Assembly: GCA_009869945.1 (NCBI GenBank)
Contig: WIXG01000296.1
Span: 1 to 64,000 of the forward strand
Direction: 5' to 3'
DNA: 64,000 bases
Source: Mesaphorura yosii
Taxonomy: Eukaryota; Arthropoda; Collembola; Poduromorpha; Tullbergiidae
Part shown: positions 37,900-51,400 of the stretch, piece after piece
Layout of the letters: the number at the start of each line of letters is the position of its first letter
How positions within the stretch are numbered: position 1 is the first letter of the stretch
Notes under the pieces: model-generated
What the model was told of the DNA's origin: nothing
The model's input: only the letters and a program-made list of their open reading frames with translations
Database searches by the model: none
Position numbers and translations under genes: made by a program

Positions 37900-40800
37900 T
37901 TATAATTTCGTACACTTTTGGTTATCTTTTCCTCCATCATCAGCTCCTTCTGTTGCTTCATATCCATCTCCACCAGTGTACTCTTCCACAATGAAGATGG
38001 GAACAGACATCATCCCAAGACCGGTCACTGGCGGTGGCGGGGCCGATCGCGCCGATTCATCTTCAGTTCCACGGCGAGCAATATTGCACTCCTCACGTCT
38101 GAAGAGGTCGGAATGCGTGATCGAAGTCCGAGATGGTGGTTGGTCAATTCCGTCTGCGTTTGACATAAGAGTTGTACCAAAGCCTTTTGAAGTCTTAATT
38201 CTTAACGTGCGCGGTAAACCTCTTATTAATTGCTCACCCAAATATGTGACTGTAGGCGACGCACAGCACACATAATCTTTATTTCCGGCCCAACCCGGAA
38301 ATTCCTTTTGTGGTCGTGCATTACCTTCGGCGTCTCTTTTCCATGGCGGTGGAGGCGTACTCTCCGAAGCTGATCTCCGTTTTGCATCTTTGCTTGACTT
38401 TTCTTCGTTTTCATCCTCGTAGTTAAATGCTGGATTCGCGTAAGACTGCAGTGGATGCTCGTGAACTGTGTGTTCGCTCAGCATCCTTTTGAAGTGAACA
38501 GGCACCTTGTAGTTTACCATTGCCCGTGCACTGTACGCAGCCAGGTCGATATCACTCTCGTTGACGGAGTGGCGACTGTAACTCAGGCGGCGACCCTTCG
38601 TCGTTGAGGAGAGAGAATTAATATGTTATTCCCATGCTCAGAATTAAATACCTCAGATAACTCAGGTTGTTTCGTTACCGCAATATTTGACTGAGACAGT
38701 ATATTATCAACATTTGCGGGAGTTAAAGGTTTCGCTTGTTGTTTTGGAACCTCTCCGTTGAAGTCATTAGCCTCCTTCAATAAGCCGATTGTTCTGACCG
38801 AAGATCTGAAAGAATAATCATCGATACATCGTTATCAATGACGTGGATTCTTTTAAAAACCAAGATGACTTACTTTCTGCGTTTGACGATACTTGAGATA
38901 TCTGCGTCCGACATTGTGTCCATCAAAACATTTCTGATTAACGCTGCCAGTGCCCCAGGTGTGATGTTACTAATGCCAGCGTCTGCAGGTGGGCCAACAG
39001 CGTGGCCATTCACCTTGAACGTTGGCGACCGAGGCTTAGGATATAATTTCATGTTCGGATTCATCATCGAGTCTTCCAATATCAGGCGAGCGTACGTCTC
39101 CAAGATTTTCGGTTCATCTCCTTTGACTTCACGTATCAAGTACGGCCGAATATATCGCTGGTCAAAGTATTTAAATCTACAATAGGATATCATTCAGTGC
39201 TGAATCAACATTCCAAGTTGCTCGGAAATGTTCCGCGATACCTTTGTCTTATATTATTGTGCCCCACTTGACCGAGTAGCGTTTCCACTCCAGCCATGAC
39301 GTGATCCATCAATTTCTCGTGAATTCTTTCAGCAATCGTCTCTTTTCTGCTGTCTGCTCGTGCCACTTTGAGCCACTCAACAAGCGGCTTGATTGTGATC
39401 CCCTGCACGAACACAGTGAAAAAGACGATCGTGATGGTTGTGGTCACAAACATCCGACGCACGTTTTCATCGCCTTGAACTGTCTCAGGGTTTATCAAAA
39501 GGACGAGGGCGAAAGCCTGCAGAAAGCAAGATGGTTATTTGTATTTCTAGGATTTGTTTCCAAAAACTTACGACCGCTCCACGAAGACCACCGTAACTCA
39601 TCACAAATTGATCGACAAATCCCAGTTTATGGATTCGGTAGCGATTTGCAAAGTACGTAAAAATGATTACTCCAATCACGCGATACACCGAACAGAAGAC
39701 AATCGTCGCGATCACGAACCACCAACTCCAGTAGTGTGTGTCGTGAATCGTTGCCACTCCCAGAAACACAAAAATGATTGTCTCGGCCGAACTGCTCATC
39801 ATTTTCATTGTGTACTTCACCGTTGTATGAGACTTCTGAGAAATGTTGGCTTCCACGTAATTCTTCATTGTAATTCCACAGAAGGTGATTGCCAGAATGC
39901 CCGACATGTGAAACACTTCAGCGCAGAGGTACGAAAGGTACGCCATGACGAATACAAAAAGAGGCTCAATGATGCGAACATGGTTCGTGAATCGCGTCGT
40001 TAAACCAATCGCAAAGCCCCAAATTATGCCAATTAACGTCCCGCCCACAGCGACGACTGGAAACGACGCGACTCCCTTCAGGACTTCTTCCGCCGTGACT
40101 CTGTCTGCGCCCATTGCCGAAAATCCCTCAAAAATGTGGTAAAGGACCTGCAATTTGCAATAACAATACGGCCAGCTATAATAGGTATCAAAACAAGGCT
40201 AATGAGTGTAAGAAAGCATACCACAGTCACTGCGTCATTCAGCAAAGATTCGCCAAAGACGACAATGTACAGTACTTCATTAACGTGAATCTCTTCAAAA
40301 ACGGCCAACACTGCAACCGGATCCACTGCTGATATCAAGGAGCTAAAGAGTAGCGTCTGTAGGAGAGGCAGCTCTACGCCGAAGACACCAGCAGTTCCCA
40401 ATCCCCACAAAGATAAACCTGAGTAAAAAATAATCATTGTCAGAGAATGGGGTCGTAGGCCGTTATTTTGAGCTCTCGTCGGAATCAGGCATCATACCTA
40501 TCGTGAATGTGTTCCATACTGTCGCAATAACTGCAAAGAGCAAAATGGTGCCTAAATTGTTGAAAAACATCTTGTTTGGCATGAAGTATCCGGCATCCAG
40601 GATAATTGGCGGTAGCATAAACAGGAAAAACGTCGTGGGCGTCAGTGGTGGTGTCAGACTGTTCGTCGAGTACAGAATCAGGCCAATTATGACTCCGAGA
40701 ACAATCAAAAGGCATGACTCGGGGAAGATGTGTTTCAATTTTGGTGTGACGTGAAATCCTGTGACATGCAATGAGAATAAAAACCGGAGTCTTTAATTCC

Positions 40801-42285
40801 CAGTTTTATGGTAGGTAATTATATGGCTCGTGTGCACGAAGAGCCTGGCAAGCAATGAAATGACAACAGCAGACGACGACAGTTTTCAAGTTCAGGGAAA
40901 ACTTCTCCATAATTACAAATGCGACAATCAAATGTATTACGATTACGACTGCACTAAAAGTTTGGCGTTGGCCAATTTGATTGGCCAAACAGCAATAAAA
41001 GTGCTGACCATGAGTTTTGTTTTAAATCCTCATTCCTTCTAATTGTCTTTCCACATTTTGCTTTCTGAAAATTATGCACGAGTGAGACTCACTAACAGTC
41101 TCCACCTTAACAGTTATCGTCAATTGAGATGACGCCAATTCTTCAGTCGAAGTCACACGCATGCGTCAAAGAAATCCACTTCGACGAAATACGAACTGGG
41201 CTCCTGGCCCGACGTGCCATTTCAAAAATTCCTTCATGATGAGATTAATTTCACTAAAATGACGCGCAATAAAGTCTCAATTTCAGTCTCGGAGGAAATT
41301 TCATCTTTATCTAAACATGCGTCTGTTAAGGAATTCTTACCCGATTGATCATAGGACTCCAAAGTCTAAATTAATTAGCAAATTAGCACAATGCGAACGT
41401 AATTAGTTGCCTGACAAGATCATGTGGAGTCCCGCGAATCCAGTCACTAGTCACGTAATTTGAGACCGAAGAGGTTATCTGTACATGACAGCTCATGGTT
41501 CCGCTTCATTACCGTGTCGAATTTATCTCGCAAAATTATGCACGTTCGAGGGTGAATATCGGGACCCAATTTATGAGACGGCAGATGATTTGGAATCTTG
41601 AGCCTGGCGTTATGATGATTAAATTGCAAATTAACAATTAACTGCGCCGTGTGGTTGGAGCATTTGTCTTCAATGCCAATTACAATATTCATTTCAGGAC
41701 CAAAAATAGCATGGGGAAACAAATTCCCTTGTCTCGTTCGCCAGTATCATTTCATGTAAGAGTAATGATCAGCAGAGCCTTACCGACTTTCGCGAAACAC
41801 GCACACAGGATCCAAGCTGATATGATGAATGGAGTGGACACGTGAGCGAAGTCCACCACTGACACATGAATGCCATCATGTGCATGTCCTCCACCTCCGC
41901 CGTCATGCCCGTGTTCGCCGGCACCTGTATGAGTTCCATGAGCGTCAGCGTGCCCCGTGTCGCTTCCTGAATCCGTCTGCCCCTGCGCATGAGCGGCAGT
42001 CCTCATCGTGGTCGTGGTGTCTTCCAAGTCTTCATACAGGTAGTCCTCCTCTGGAGCGGCCGTAGTGGGATGACCGCCGGCCCGACCATCAACACCAGCC
42101 ATCGTCGTCGGATAGTGAGAAGTCGGCAAATTTGTCGCTGCATTTGAGGTCCGGATGGCAATTGCCACCATGTAAAAGCCCAGGACAAAGTACAGGTACC
42201 TCTTGGGGTTCACATTGCTCTCTTTGTTTACACCGCCATCCTGATTTGAGCCCGTCGTGTGCACCTTGCACAGGTTCGTGTTCAT
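37900..42285 (-). CDS. Plasma-membrane type Na+/H+ exchanger (SLC9 / CPA1 family)
   Basis: Predicted electroneutral Na+/H+ antiporter. Exons are 42285-41784, 40758-40498, 40418-40222, 40147-39572, 39516-39242, 39176-38874, 38805-38652 and 38595-37900; phases agree and give 987 residues. An N-terminal hydrophobic segment (about 31-48) looks like a signal sequence or first helix. It is followed by an unusual His/Gly/Asp-rich extracellular stretch (about 98-140), then the transporter domain: [31 protein letters not shown] with the CPA1 Asn-Asp pair, and [13 protein letters not shown] made across the exon 4/5 junction. The cytoplasmic tail is about 430 residues and includes [14 protein letters not shown] near residue 760. 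It resembles NHE1-3/5 proteins and insect Nhe2 more than organellar NHE6-9. Intron 1 is about 1 kb. A poly(A) signal on the minus strand lies at 37797-37792. Confidence 0.93.
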
Positions 42286-43227
42286 TCTGGTTCAGCAACC
42301 AGTTAAGACTGACCGATCACCAATGTTTTCGTTCTTCTATCTCAAAACAATCTGTCACTGTCAAAGTCGTATTCGTGTTCGTTCTGGCGCTGAATGAGTA
42401 ACTGAGCCAATTTCAGTGCCAGCCATGCTATTTATGAGGCAACAAAACAGGTGAAGATTCATTAAACTGAGGTTTAATGCGAGAAGAAGCTTCGCAATTC
42501 GCAAACAGACATTGCAATTTCATGGAGATGGAAATGCGTTCTCCCGATGGGAGTAGGAGTAGCAGCAACGAGCAAGGAGCAACAACCAGTCAGAAGCCGC
42601 AACCGCCAGTCAGACTCCAAAAACAATACAAGACGTAATCAGGCGTAGCCTTTGCCTTGACTGAACGTGTAACAACATTAAATGATGCTGCGCATCGTAA
42701 AAATGATATGAATTCATAAAACAAGATGCTGCTGTTATTTAGGCTGTAAAATTTAGAAACGTGGCTTCGATTTGGCTGTGTTTTGTCATAAAATTCGCTC
42801 ATTAATGGCACAATTGATTAAAGCAGAGCTCAATGCACATGTCACGTTTCAATTACATCAATTTACTTTTCTGTGATGGCTTCTCAGAATTCTACTGATA
42901 ATCGAAAGTAAGAGTTCAATGATGTGTGCATGATGATAGCGATGTCCTTAATTAATGTACCGTCTCGGTCAATTAGCTACGCCTACAAACTCTAAGCTTG
43001 CTATTCATCAGGAGATTGTAAAATGTAAACCAACATTCAGTTCAGCAATTCAATTCCAAGCTGAGTAATTTTAGAATCTGATTTGAGTAATCTTGTAATT
43101 ACAGAAGGCATCAAGCGTTTTCAAGTCATCATCAAAAGTGATTTTAATGTATGAATCTGAATTTCAGCATAGTTTTAATAAAAAAATTATAATTTTTAGA
43201 ATAAAAAAACGATCACATCCGGTTCGG
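42286..43227. other. Intergenic: upstream of Na+/H+ exchanger, downstream of NSUN5
   Basis: No coding exon recognised. It should contain the exchanger promoter and 5'UTR and the NSUN5 3'UTR, since both genes are on the minus strand. Confidence 0.5.
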
Positions 43228-45108
43228 TTATCTTTTGGTCTTAACTCGCTCTAGGACGGCCACAAAAAATCCATCTGTTCCATCTTCTTCCAAACTTGAT
43301 GTAATGCATTTACTGGCCCAGTCGTAATTTGGATTCTGCAGACATACGTATTTCATTTGCTGACGTCATCGTCCACTTGACATTTTAAAATTTTCGTACC
43401 TCTAAACGATGTGGCCACTCAGGCAACGCTAATTTCACTCGAAATATCCTTCTATTAGGGTCATCTTGATTCGAATTGTTGTTATACTGCAATGCAGCTG
43501 CAACAACGTCCTCATTTTCCTGTGAATACAAGGAGCAAGTTGAGTAGACGATGCGGACGACGTTTGGAAACTTCATGGCATGGCATAGAAGTCTGGTTTG
43601 AAAGAATGACAACGTCTGGAGACGATCTTCTTGTTGAGTGGAACTCTCAACTTCTTGAAACAGTTGCAAATCAGTCTCCACTCGCCCGGTCATTCCTAGA
43701 TGAAAAAGCATTAACTCTGTTAAGGCGAAACTAGCAGCTTAATAATATCACACAGTAATTACCAGAACCGGAACATGATGGATCCACGAGAATGTACTGC
43801 ATAAGTGGTTCGAAAGAAATATTTAGCTCAAAGTAAAATCTCTAAAGAAAATTAGGATTATCAGAAGTTCTCTCACCTCTACTTCCTTGTATTCTGTATC
43901 GTCTGGATTAACGTTCGTGAAGTCATTACGAATAGCGTGAACACAATGCTTATCGGCATTATTTATTCCATACAATTCCATCATCTGCTTCAGAGTCTCG
44001 AAGCGCTTAGTGGCCTTTTCGACCGCGAATATTTTTCCTTCTTTGTCGATCCTGGACAATCAACCATTTTCGAAAATCAATCAGGTAGGAAGGGCAAGGG
44101 TAAGGCATTAGATTATAGCTTGCAGGGTCATTACATTGCGGCCAGTAAGGAAGATTTCATTCCTGGAGCTGCACAAGCATCGAGAATTGTTCTTCCTTTC
44201 CTTGGCTTCAGAGCTAAAGGAGGCAGGCAGCTCGCCTTGTCTTGCAAAATAATCGAACCGTCAAGATACAGGGGATGCGATTGAAATTGTGTCCCGATTG
44301 GGAACACGAGCAAGTTCGGTACAAACGAGTCTAAATAAAATCCTTCCGGATTTGTGTTTTGTGTTTCCGGTTCTTTGACTTGCGTCCATCCTTCTGAGAT
44401 GAACTGCTCAATAACTGTCTCCAAATTGGTTCTAATCGTATTTACACGTACGTATCGAGGTTTGACATTAAGATGGGCACGGGATCCCACATTCTTCGTA
44501 CTAATTTGATCGTTTGAGGTCATTTTCTTTCTATTTTTTCTCTCGAACTTCTCCCAAACCTTATGAAATTTCTTCTCGTACTTCAGGACCGTGAGTACTG
44601 GCTTTGCCTCACCACCCAAACGTTTCTTGCCCCATAACAATTCAGTAATCAGAATGCGTGCCAGGTACTTGTTCAAATTGGGTTCTTCTTCAAGAATTTT
44701 TGATTTCTCGATGACATAGTCCAACTGATTGGAGTGTCTTATAGATTCTGTGACTAGCGCTGTGATTCCTTTGATGTTCTAGAATAAAGCATGCAAAATC
44801 ATCGAACACTGAAGAACTCTGGCATATTATAATTTATTAGATTGCGTTGGTTAACTCACGGGATGCTTCCTAGTGTACAGTGCAGTTTTTAATCCGTGGC
44901 CATGTTCCACTATATTCGCCAGTCCCTTGCTCGCTTCCTTATACAGCCTCGGTACTTTGACTGAATGTTCCTTCTTCGGTGGTCTGGAGTCGCTGCTTCC
45001 GGTTCCGGCACCTTCGAAGTTTTCAGTTTGTACACTGTGCGGCTTCCCAAAAATGCCACGCTTCACGCCCTCATCGTAATCGTGTTCCTCCTTGGGATTG
45101 ACTTCCAT
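43228..45108 (-). CDS. NSUN5: NSUN5-type 28S rRNA (cytosine-5) methyltransferase
   Basis: Predicted nucleolar m5C methyltransferase of the NOL1/NOP2/Sun family; NSUN5 (yeast Rcm1) modifies a conserved cytosine of large-subunit rRNA. Exons are 45108-44860, 44778-44135, 44051-43877, 43796-43763, 43695-43400 and 43335-43228; phases agree and give 501 residues. After a divergent N-terminus come LYKEASKGLANIVE, the PRYVRVNT motif, LILQDKASCLPP-like ASCLPPLAL, the SAM-binding DACAAPGMKSS, the DPSCSGSG motif IV Cys (split by a tiny 34 bp exon), the catalytic YSTCSLYSQENEDVV and the C-terminal DGFFVAVLERV. All of these are hallmarks of NSUN5. The start at 45108 is the first ATG. It shares a 375 bp divergent promoter region with GTF3C1. 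Confidence 0.94.
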
Positions 45109-45483
45109 ACTTTCGTTTCGCAGGCTGCGCTGAATTAATTGGCCCACCTCAGTTTTATTTTAATCACGCTGAAAGGCCAAGCACGCGCAGTTTTTACATT
45201 CACTCAGCTGAGCTGTTTACATTTCAAAATTGAATTGAGCAGCATCTTTTCCTTTCCTTTTTGTAGCACTTTTGCGGGAGTCGCTCTTTGACTTACTTGT
45301 GAGAGATTGCTAAATTGAATCACTGGAGAATGATTAAATTAATAATACTTCAGGTAAACTTATTATTTAATCCATAATCATGTAGGTGGTTTGTGAAAAT
45401 TAATTTATTAAATCATTTTTTCCAGGAAAGAGTCTTCGAAATGTGGATCAAGTAAATTCCAACGTCTGCGCGTCTGAAACAAA
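45109..45483. promoter_or_regulatory. Bidirectional promoter region, NSUN5 / GTF3C1
   Basis: Only 375 bp separate the start codons of two divergent housekeeping genes, one modifying rRNA and one driving Pol III transcription. No TATA box was evident. Shared regulation of the two ribosome-related genes is an inference from spacing. Confidence 0.55.
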
Positions 45484-48400
45484 ATGGAAATGAAAGCAGA
45501 GACCGAGTTGGTGCCTGGCTTGTCAACATCGAGGGCACGGACTAGGTTCACGCTTGAAGATCGCTTCATGCACCGAAGCTTCAATTACGCATCAGCTTTA
45601 ACTGATGAAATTGCGCTTGAGGGTTTGGACGGAATTACTTTAGAAGGTATTCTATGCATAATGTCTGCTCTTAGAATCACTAGAAATTTGATTGATACTT
45701 AAGGTCTAATTCTTGTATAGCTTTGTGGCTACGTCTCGAACATAGGCGTGGTTTTAACCTATCGATCAACGAAACTTCCAAGAATACCTTTTGGGAATCT
45801 GTGAAGCGCAACCGCTTTCTTGACTTCTTTGAGATTCCAGTTCCAAGACCGGATTTGGTTTATTATGACCGAAGTGATTTTGCTGATGAACGTGGCAACA
45901 CCTACGAGCCTGTAAGTCGTAGCAGAAGCCATTGTTTGTCGGAATTTTGTGGAGAATATCAATGTAATTGTATGCGACTTCGATTTTAGTTATCAGCACC
46001 TGAGGATATTTATCTCTACGCTCCAGTTGATGATGTATCCAGAGGTATCCGTGGATCTTGTACCTACTACAAGGAAAGAAGGGACGTTGGAGCCTTCGTT
46101 AGAAAATTATCACTGCAGAACGTGATTGAGATGTAAGTACCATACGACCATTGGCAAAATGTATGAACGTACTCGAGGTCCCGTTATGACTTTTAGGTAC
46201 GGAAATAAGTTAGTTATCGTAGCTCATCAGGACTTAAGGGATAAAATTTTGTTCCAAAACTCGTTCATGGAATCTAAGGAGATTTCAATTGTGCAGTATT
46301 GCATACTTGAAAGAGTCGGAAGGTAACCTCCCCAAATTAAGGAAACTTCATCTTAAAGGACCCGGAATTTAATTGAAATATGGTTTCTCAGAGCCAGGTA
46401 TCATGGTGAATCGACCAGAGGCCACATTTCCTTGAGCGTAATGAAAATGGACGCGAAATCGCTTTTCTACCACAGGAAAGTACTCATTGCTAAGCAGTTA
46501 ATGACCAAGCAGGTATGTTCTAAAAGGCAGCTTTAATGCTAAGAATTTGTGGTCCTCTTTTAACTGTCATTACTTCCTTGTTTAGGCATTTTCAATGAAA
46601 TTTGGTCCAAATCGACTCTCTTCACTAATTACAATATTTCACCTTCCAAGATTTTACGTTCTTTACAAAAGCAACCAAGTTCGAAATGTGGAAAGATTAT
46701 TTAACGAATTACAGCGCTCCGAAAGTCATAGTAAAGAACTCTCGTATCTGAAACATCAATATGGCAAGAATCTGGTGAAAGTTGTCACCGAGGAGTATTC
46801 TGATGTGTTTGAACTGGAGGTTTGGTTTCCGTCTCTCGTTTCGTGGTACCCGAAATCAAGGTGCTGTTTTAACAAGTTTATTATCTTCCAGGAGGAGTGC
46901 ATGGCCGTTTTACATCCTGAAAGGTTGCTCGCACTGAAAGATCGTAGCAAGGTCGATAATTTCGGTAAAAGACAACTGAAAATAATCCGCTTAAGAAATC
47001 CACAGATGAATTTCACAACCTACCTAACCCAAAAAGCGGCGGCCAAAGAAGATGAGGAGGATACCGAATCCGCAGAAAAAGATATTTTTGTTGTCGGTAC
47101 GGATCTCGTGTCAATCGCGTTAGAAACGGTTGCATGAATGCTAATCAATTGCATTTACTAGACGAAGTGAAATGCCAAACATCAGTTTTAATCAACTGCT
47201 GGAAATATTACATTCAAAAACACACCGAAGGCTGTACTGCTGCCGAATTGGTCGATAAATTCAATATGTTTCTGCTTGACGCTAGAGCAGCCGCTCGATT
47301 TGCTTCCAAGTTAAATTTGGTCGTGTCGTTCGTCGAAGACGCTAAAAAGACAAAGTTCCAACGGTAAGGACAATTTGGTGATTGGAAGATGATTATGATT
47401 AACAACTTCTGCCGCGAGCTGTATCCTCATTTGTGTGCTTTGCAGATACGTGTACTTCAAATGCAGCGAGGCCAACCAAATCATACGCCACTTAACCACT
47501 TCTCTTCCGACTGAAAAAGTAGTGGGGATTGGTTCCGCCAGGTTGTATAAAGCTCTGGATCGTGCCAGATTTGATGGAACGGAGTTTCATCACGTTAGTA
47601 TTACCTTTGCAAATGCACTTTGAGATTCTTTGTTAGATTTTAATAGCCAAACAACAGCGTATGATTTCTTGGGATTTTTCTCGTCGGTCTGACTCACGAT
47701 TTAAAACTCATTGTAGGACGCGCCGAGGACTGAACCAAACGTACTGGTTCCAATTGTGGAAATGAGCGAAAGGGAACAATGCCACGCCCCGGTGGTTCCA
47801 GATTCATGCGCCAGTGTCGACGACGAACCACACGTCATACTGCCATTGGAAGATAACATTTTTGCAGATAACAAATACGCGTTGCCTTCAACGAGTGAAG
47901 GTTCAAGCCGCCCGACCGTTTTGGCTGGACAAGTGGGAATAAAAACGAAAGCCCAATCAACCGTTGGAGAAAAGCTGGTGTTCGTTCCAGTCAAATATGT
48001 TGACACATTGGACGAAAACGGAACATTGATCTCACGATGTACACCAAGCCCTTTCACATACGAGGGGTTGTTCGGCTTTCAGGTATCAATTGAGTTGGCC
48101 GAGATTAATCCACAGTAAGTGCAAAACCTAATACCTGACATTTCAAAAAACATGGTGCAAGAAATCTCGAAATTTGGCCTTTTATTCAGGGTGATAAGAG
48201 AGACCTCTTTCCTCGTAAACTCAGTGAAAACTGTGAGACGAGTGAAGTATATTTTGGCTCAGATCACAAGTACCAAGTTTTTCAGTGGTTCGTCCAGTTT
48301 GCTTCAGGTTTGGTGCTTTTTTATGTTCAATGTAATTTGCATCGCAAAATGCGAAAGATTGTTAATGATTTCTGCTTCTCGTAGGAAATTAGAACTCACG

Positions 48401-51400
48401 AAGCAGAGTTAGATGGGAATTCCGATACAAAAATGGATCGCATGTCCCTTTTTCGCATCTTGAAAGAATTGCATAAGGATAAGCGAATACAAATTTGGAG
48501 AATCACGTTGGTTCTCGACAACGTCCTTCGTAAAGTCATAATTGGATTTACGCCTCATGACACGCTCATAAGTAAGGATTAACTATGACCTCATGAACAC
48601 GTTCGGTGGGTTACAATATTGAGAGAACTAAACTGCACCTAATGATTTTACAGATAGTCCACATCTTCTTGAGGGTGTAAATTCCCTCATCCGCTGGCTG
48701 CATTATAAGTTTGTCCGCCCAAGCAGACCAAAGCTGAGGAATCTTGCGCTGAAGAAGATTAAAATTCGTAAAGCAGGTAAGTAGCATTGACGTTACAAGA
48801 TTTATTCTTCAGACCAACTTGGCTTGGACCTTGAACTGAAATTAGGAACCCTTCATTTCTGTACGTTTTCATGTTCTAACTCAACAAGGGCTGAAGAAAG
48901 AGCAGCAGGAAGGTGACGACGCCGAAGCAATTCGCAAAACGAAGCTGGTGAAGAAGAAGCCATCCAGGACACTTCGCCCGATTCCAATGGTACGTAATTT
49001 CCATGATTTAATGAAAGCTATTAATGCTAATAGAATTTTTACGTGTCGCAGTCCCGGTATATATACGACGAGGAAGATATCGCAGCCCGCGCGAGGATGA
49101 AACGACAGTAAGAACTTATCGGCTGTCATAAACTTTACTACCACGTTAAAAATTTTGTATTACAATTTCAGGCGTTCACATTGGACACCGATTGAGGATG
49201 CATCACTGATGTACGTCTTCATTGCCAGCGTCTTGTTTTTCCCGAGGTACAAGTTGGGGCGTTTAGTCATGTACAATTCAACACAATTGCGGGACGTTCT
49301 GCACCGAAAAGTCAAGGTGAGTCGATATACGAGATAACTCACAATTATAATCTAACCGATTTGATAAAAATTAGGAAACGGAAACGAAAACTGCGGTTTC
49401 AATTAGACGAAGGTTTCATTTTCTCATGAAGAGACCGGAAATATATGCAAGACTCAGGCAGTATCTTGCCATTGCTGTCCGTGACAGAGATTTGAAGATC
49501 TACATAAAGGTGAGTCGATGCTTTATCAGGGTCTTGATGATGGCATACACGAAGATTTTAATAAATTGATTTCAGGATAAATACGAGCCGGCTGCATTGT
49601 CTGCAGTTAATCAAAGTTTCGCACAAGTTTCGGTGGAAGGGTTGTCCGAAGTGTTCGACTATCTTCGTGAGAAGTTTGAATGCGGCTTTGTTCAAAAAAC
49701 AAACACAATAGTAACGTACGCCAACACAATTCCCGAGTCCAAGAAACGAAAGTTCGACATCCCTCAAGAGACAGAGTCGAAAAAGCGAAGGTATCCTGAG
49801 ATGGCGGCTGATCCGCTTGCGATTGGCGAATTTGACATCACATCAGAAGTTTATAGGTCATTAGGGTAAGTTCGTCTTTAAGAATTTGACAATCACTTTG
49901 AATCAATTTGTATTTGAGCAAGTTGATTATATCTGTTCTGATTCTTGTGCAGATTTGCAACTACGCTTATGCCGAAGACAAATAGGATCATTGAGGACGG
50001 ATACGATACAGAAGATCATTTTGACATAAAGTTGATCGCGGCCAAAACCCTGCTTTTTAGTTTATTATTCAGTGGACACCCAACAGAAATTGTGATTGGG
50101 GTTGTCGATCGCATGGATGAAGCAGTGTTGAACGAAGCTCTAAATTATCTCAGAGACCAAACAGTAATAACCATCACAAAGTCACTTCGCTTTACACTGG
50201 CTTTGCCGTAAGTTAAATATCTGAGATTTGATGGTTTCCGAATGTTTAGTCTTAACTTTCCTGTCAGAATGAAGAGAAGACTCCAATGCTTCTTGACTCC
50301 TCCGATGTACAATTACTCAACTCGAGTTCTCCAGCGTTTATACGAAGCGGAGAGAATGAATGCCACGAGAGTAGCAACGATCAGCTCCTTGTACATGTTG
50401 ACTGAAATGTGTGCCATTGCTTGTTTTTCAAACTTGGTACGTATAATCTGTAGTACTCCCCGACTTGAACTACATTAATTTTCTAAATATTGATTTATTA
50501 CAGGCTGATATTCACGTTGATATGCCAGGGAACGTCGTTGATTTCAACAAGGAATGGAAGTATATGCTGGTAAGGTGTTATGCTCACGTCTTGATTAAAC
50601 TGAAGAATTAAATTCTGATATAATTCACTGGGGTTGTTCAACAGGCAACCCCAGGCTCGTCTCAGTCCCAGAGACAGGGCCCAAAGGAACGCGCTCCGGA
50701 GCCCTCTACCAGCAGGGCTGTATTCGACTCTGAAGCTGTTAGAGAAATCATGGACGATCCTAGTATCGAATTAAACCTTCGTGATTTCAAATCACGCTTC
50801 ATCAAAACTCTTGGCCTGGCCAGCGACCAATTGGCGACTCCAACCATCTTCAACTTGACCCTCCCTCACATTCATACACGTTTTAAGGGTTTTGGACCAA
50901 CTTTCGAGGCTGAATTGCCAAACGGGATAGAATTAGTTGCCTTAATGAGGAATCATCTGATCGAGTAAGCCTCCTGATATTTCGGGGATGGAATTGTCAG
51001 AAAGCTGACAAAAATTGAATTTCGTTCATGGGTTGATCTTTTAGAATGATTCCAAGTGCCGTGGAAGTTAAATATTTGAACATTCCCTCAGATCTTCTAA
51101 GCATTACTAAAGCCATTTATGCAACGCGGGAGAAAGGTGTGATGATTCTTACACTCAGGGTAAGAGCGCCTGTAGTTTGATTATGTCTTGCATGACCTAT
51201 ATTATAGTGGCTCTGATGTTGGATTTCAGAGAATGTTTGACCGCACCCTGCTGATAAGTGCACTCAAATATTTGTTATCTGTGAGGCTGGCATTTATTGT
51301 TGGGAATGACGTCTGCAAGTGAGAATAGGACTGAATCAATTTGTATTTGACCAAATATTTTGTTAGTAACTTATGAATCTTTCACCCTTTAGGTTAGTGG

